Shown here piece by piece: positions 63,697-64,000 of a stretch of 64,000 bases of DNA. Position 1 is the first letter of the stretch. Every line of letters begins with the position of its first letter. The DNA comes from Gavia stellata. Lineage: Eukaryota > Chordata > Aves > Gaviiformes > Gaviidae. The DNA lies in NCBI RefSeq assembly GCF_030936135.1, contig NC_082611.1:6835001-6899000 (forward strand), read 5' to 3'. Under the pieces are notes generated by a model that did no database searches, was not told where the DNA came from, and worked only from the letters and a program-made list of their open reading frames with translations. A program made the translations under genes and the position numbers.

Positions 63697-64000
63697 AACA
63701 CAACACAACCACAAAAAACCCACGCCACACAACAACAATAACAAGCCACAACCCACCCAACACCACACAGCACCATGTCCATCAAGCTACATCCCACAAT
63801 GCCACATCCACACGCTCCTTGAATACCTCCAGGGAGCGTGACTCTACCACCTCCCTGGGCAGCCTATTCCAGTGTTTCACCACTCTCTCAGTGAAGAACT
63901 TTTTCCTAATGTCTAGCCTGAACCTCCCCTGTCGCAACTTGAGGCCATTTCCTCTAGTCCTGTCACTAGTCACTTGGGAGAAGAGACCAACACCCACCTC
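63577..64000 (-). mobile_element. CR1 LINE, 3' part, cut by the window edge
   Basis: Non-LTR retrotransposon of the avian chicken-repeat-1 family. On the minus strand its 3' end carries tandem ATTCTGTG units (63,577-63,602), the hallmark CR1 tail, then GTTGGACTCGATGATCTTAC. The frame from the right edge to a TGA at 63,782-63,784 encodes the conserved end of the CR1 second protein ([39 protein letters not shown]). This part is uninterrupted, so the copy is fairly young. The rest lies beyond the window. Target-site duplications cannot be checked. Confidence 0.95.
63645..63694. repeat. G9-A41 homopolymer inside the CR1 3' region
   Basis: Nine G then 41 A on the plus strand, followed by a CA/AAC-rich tract to about 63,770. 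It sits between the CR1 stop codon and the conserved terminal segment, where the family usually has only a short G/T-rich spacer (minus sense). Length may be inexact because of sequencing error. Confidence 0.85.

Noticed and set aside
63518-63841. Open frames through the A41 run on both strands
   Set aside because: Lys or Phe homopolymers from the microsatellite in the CR1 3' region, not proteins.

Overview
The window is vertebrate nuclear DNA, almost certainly from a bird. The gene order is ZFAND2A, C7orf50, then GPER1 antisense inside C7orf50, which is the conserved vertebrate block found at human 7p22.3. A CR1 LINE with the typical avian 8-bp 3' tail repeat sits at the right edge. Genes are multi-exon, with CpG-island promoters and long AT-rich introns. 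I cannot name the species.

Layout. Bases 1-1,060 are a very GC-rich CpG island with AT-rich, ATTA-containing pieces; by synteny this should face the upstream side of the homeobox gene UNCX, which would lie to the left on the minus strand (inference). Bases 1,060-19,600 are an intergenic stretch with no convincing gene. It holds a small tandem repeat, one short coding-like relic (about 8,880-9,133, minus), an unusual three-arm inverted repeat (13,971-14,019), a probable ancient interspersed repeat and scattered TATA-like sites. Bases 19,600-20,560 are the CpG-island promoter of ZFAND2A, with three TGA(C/G)TCAGC sites, a CRE and two inverted CCAAT boxes. ZFAND2A (+) is complete: six exons from 20,261 to 23,342, 177 residues. 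A second CpG island (about 25,850-27,080) is the promoter of C7orf50 (+). Its first coding exon ends at 28,166 and no further exon was recognised, so bases 28,167-64,000 are probably one large C7orf50 intron.

Two 7TM receptor genes lie in that intron on the opposite strand. Both have an intron-free coding region preceded by a good splice acceptor. The first is GPER1 (41,837-40,764). The second (52,331-51,312) is in the position and orientation where GPR146 sits in mammals, but its protein is not GPR146. It lacks most class A signature motifs, and I do not recognise it. It is the most interesting object in the window. The right edge is the 3' part of a CR1 element (63,577 onward, minus) with an intact end of its second reading frame and a 41-base A run in its 3' region.

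Functional picture: ZFAND2A is an arsenite/heat-inducible proteasome adaptor, and its promoter here looks wired for oxidative stress (NRF2/AP-1) and CREB/ATF. C7orf50 is a basic nucleolar protein. GPER1 and the orphan receptor are nested antisense and may share chromatin control with their host.
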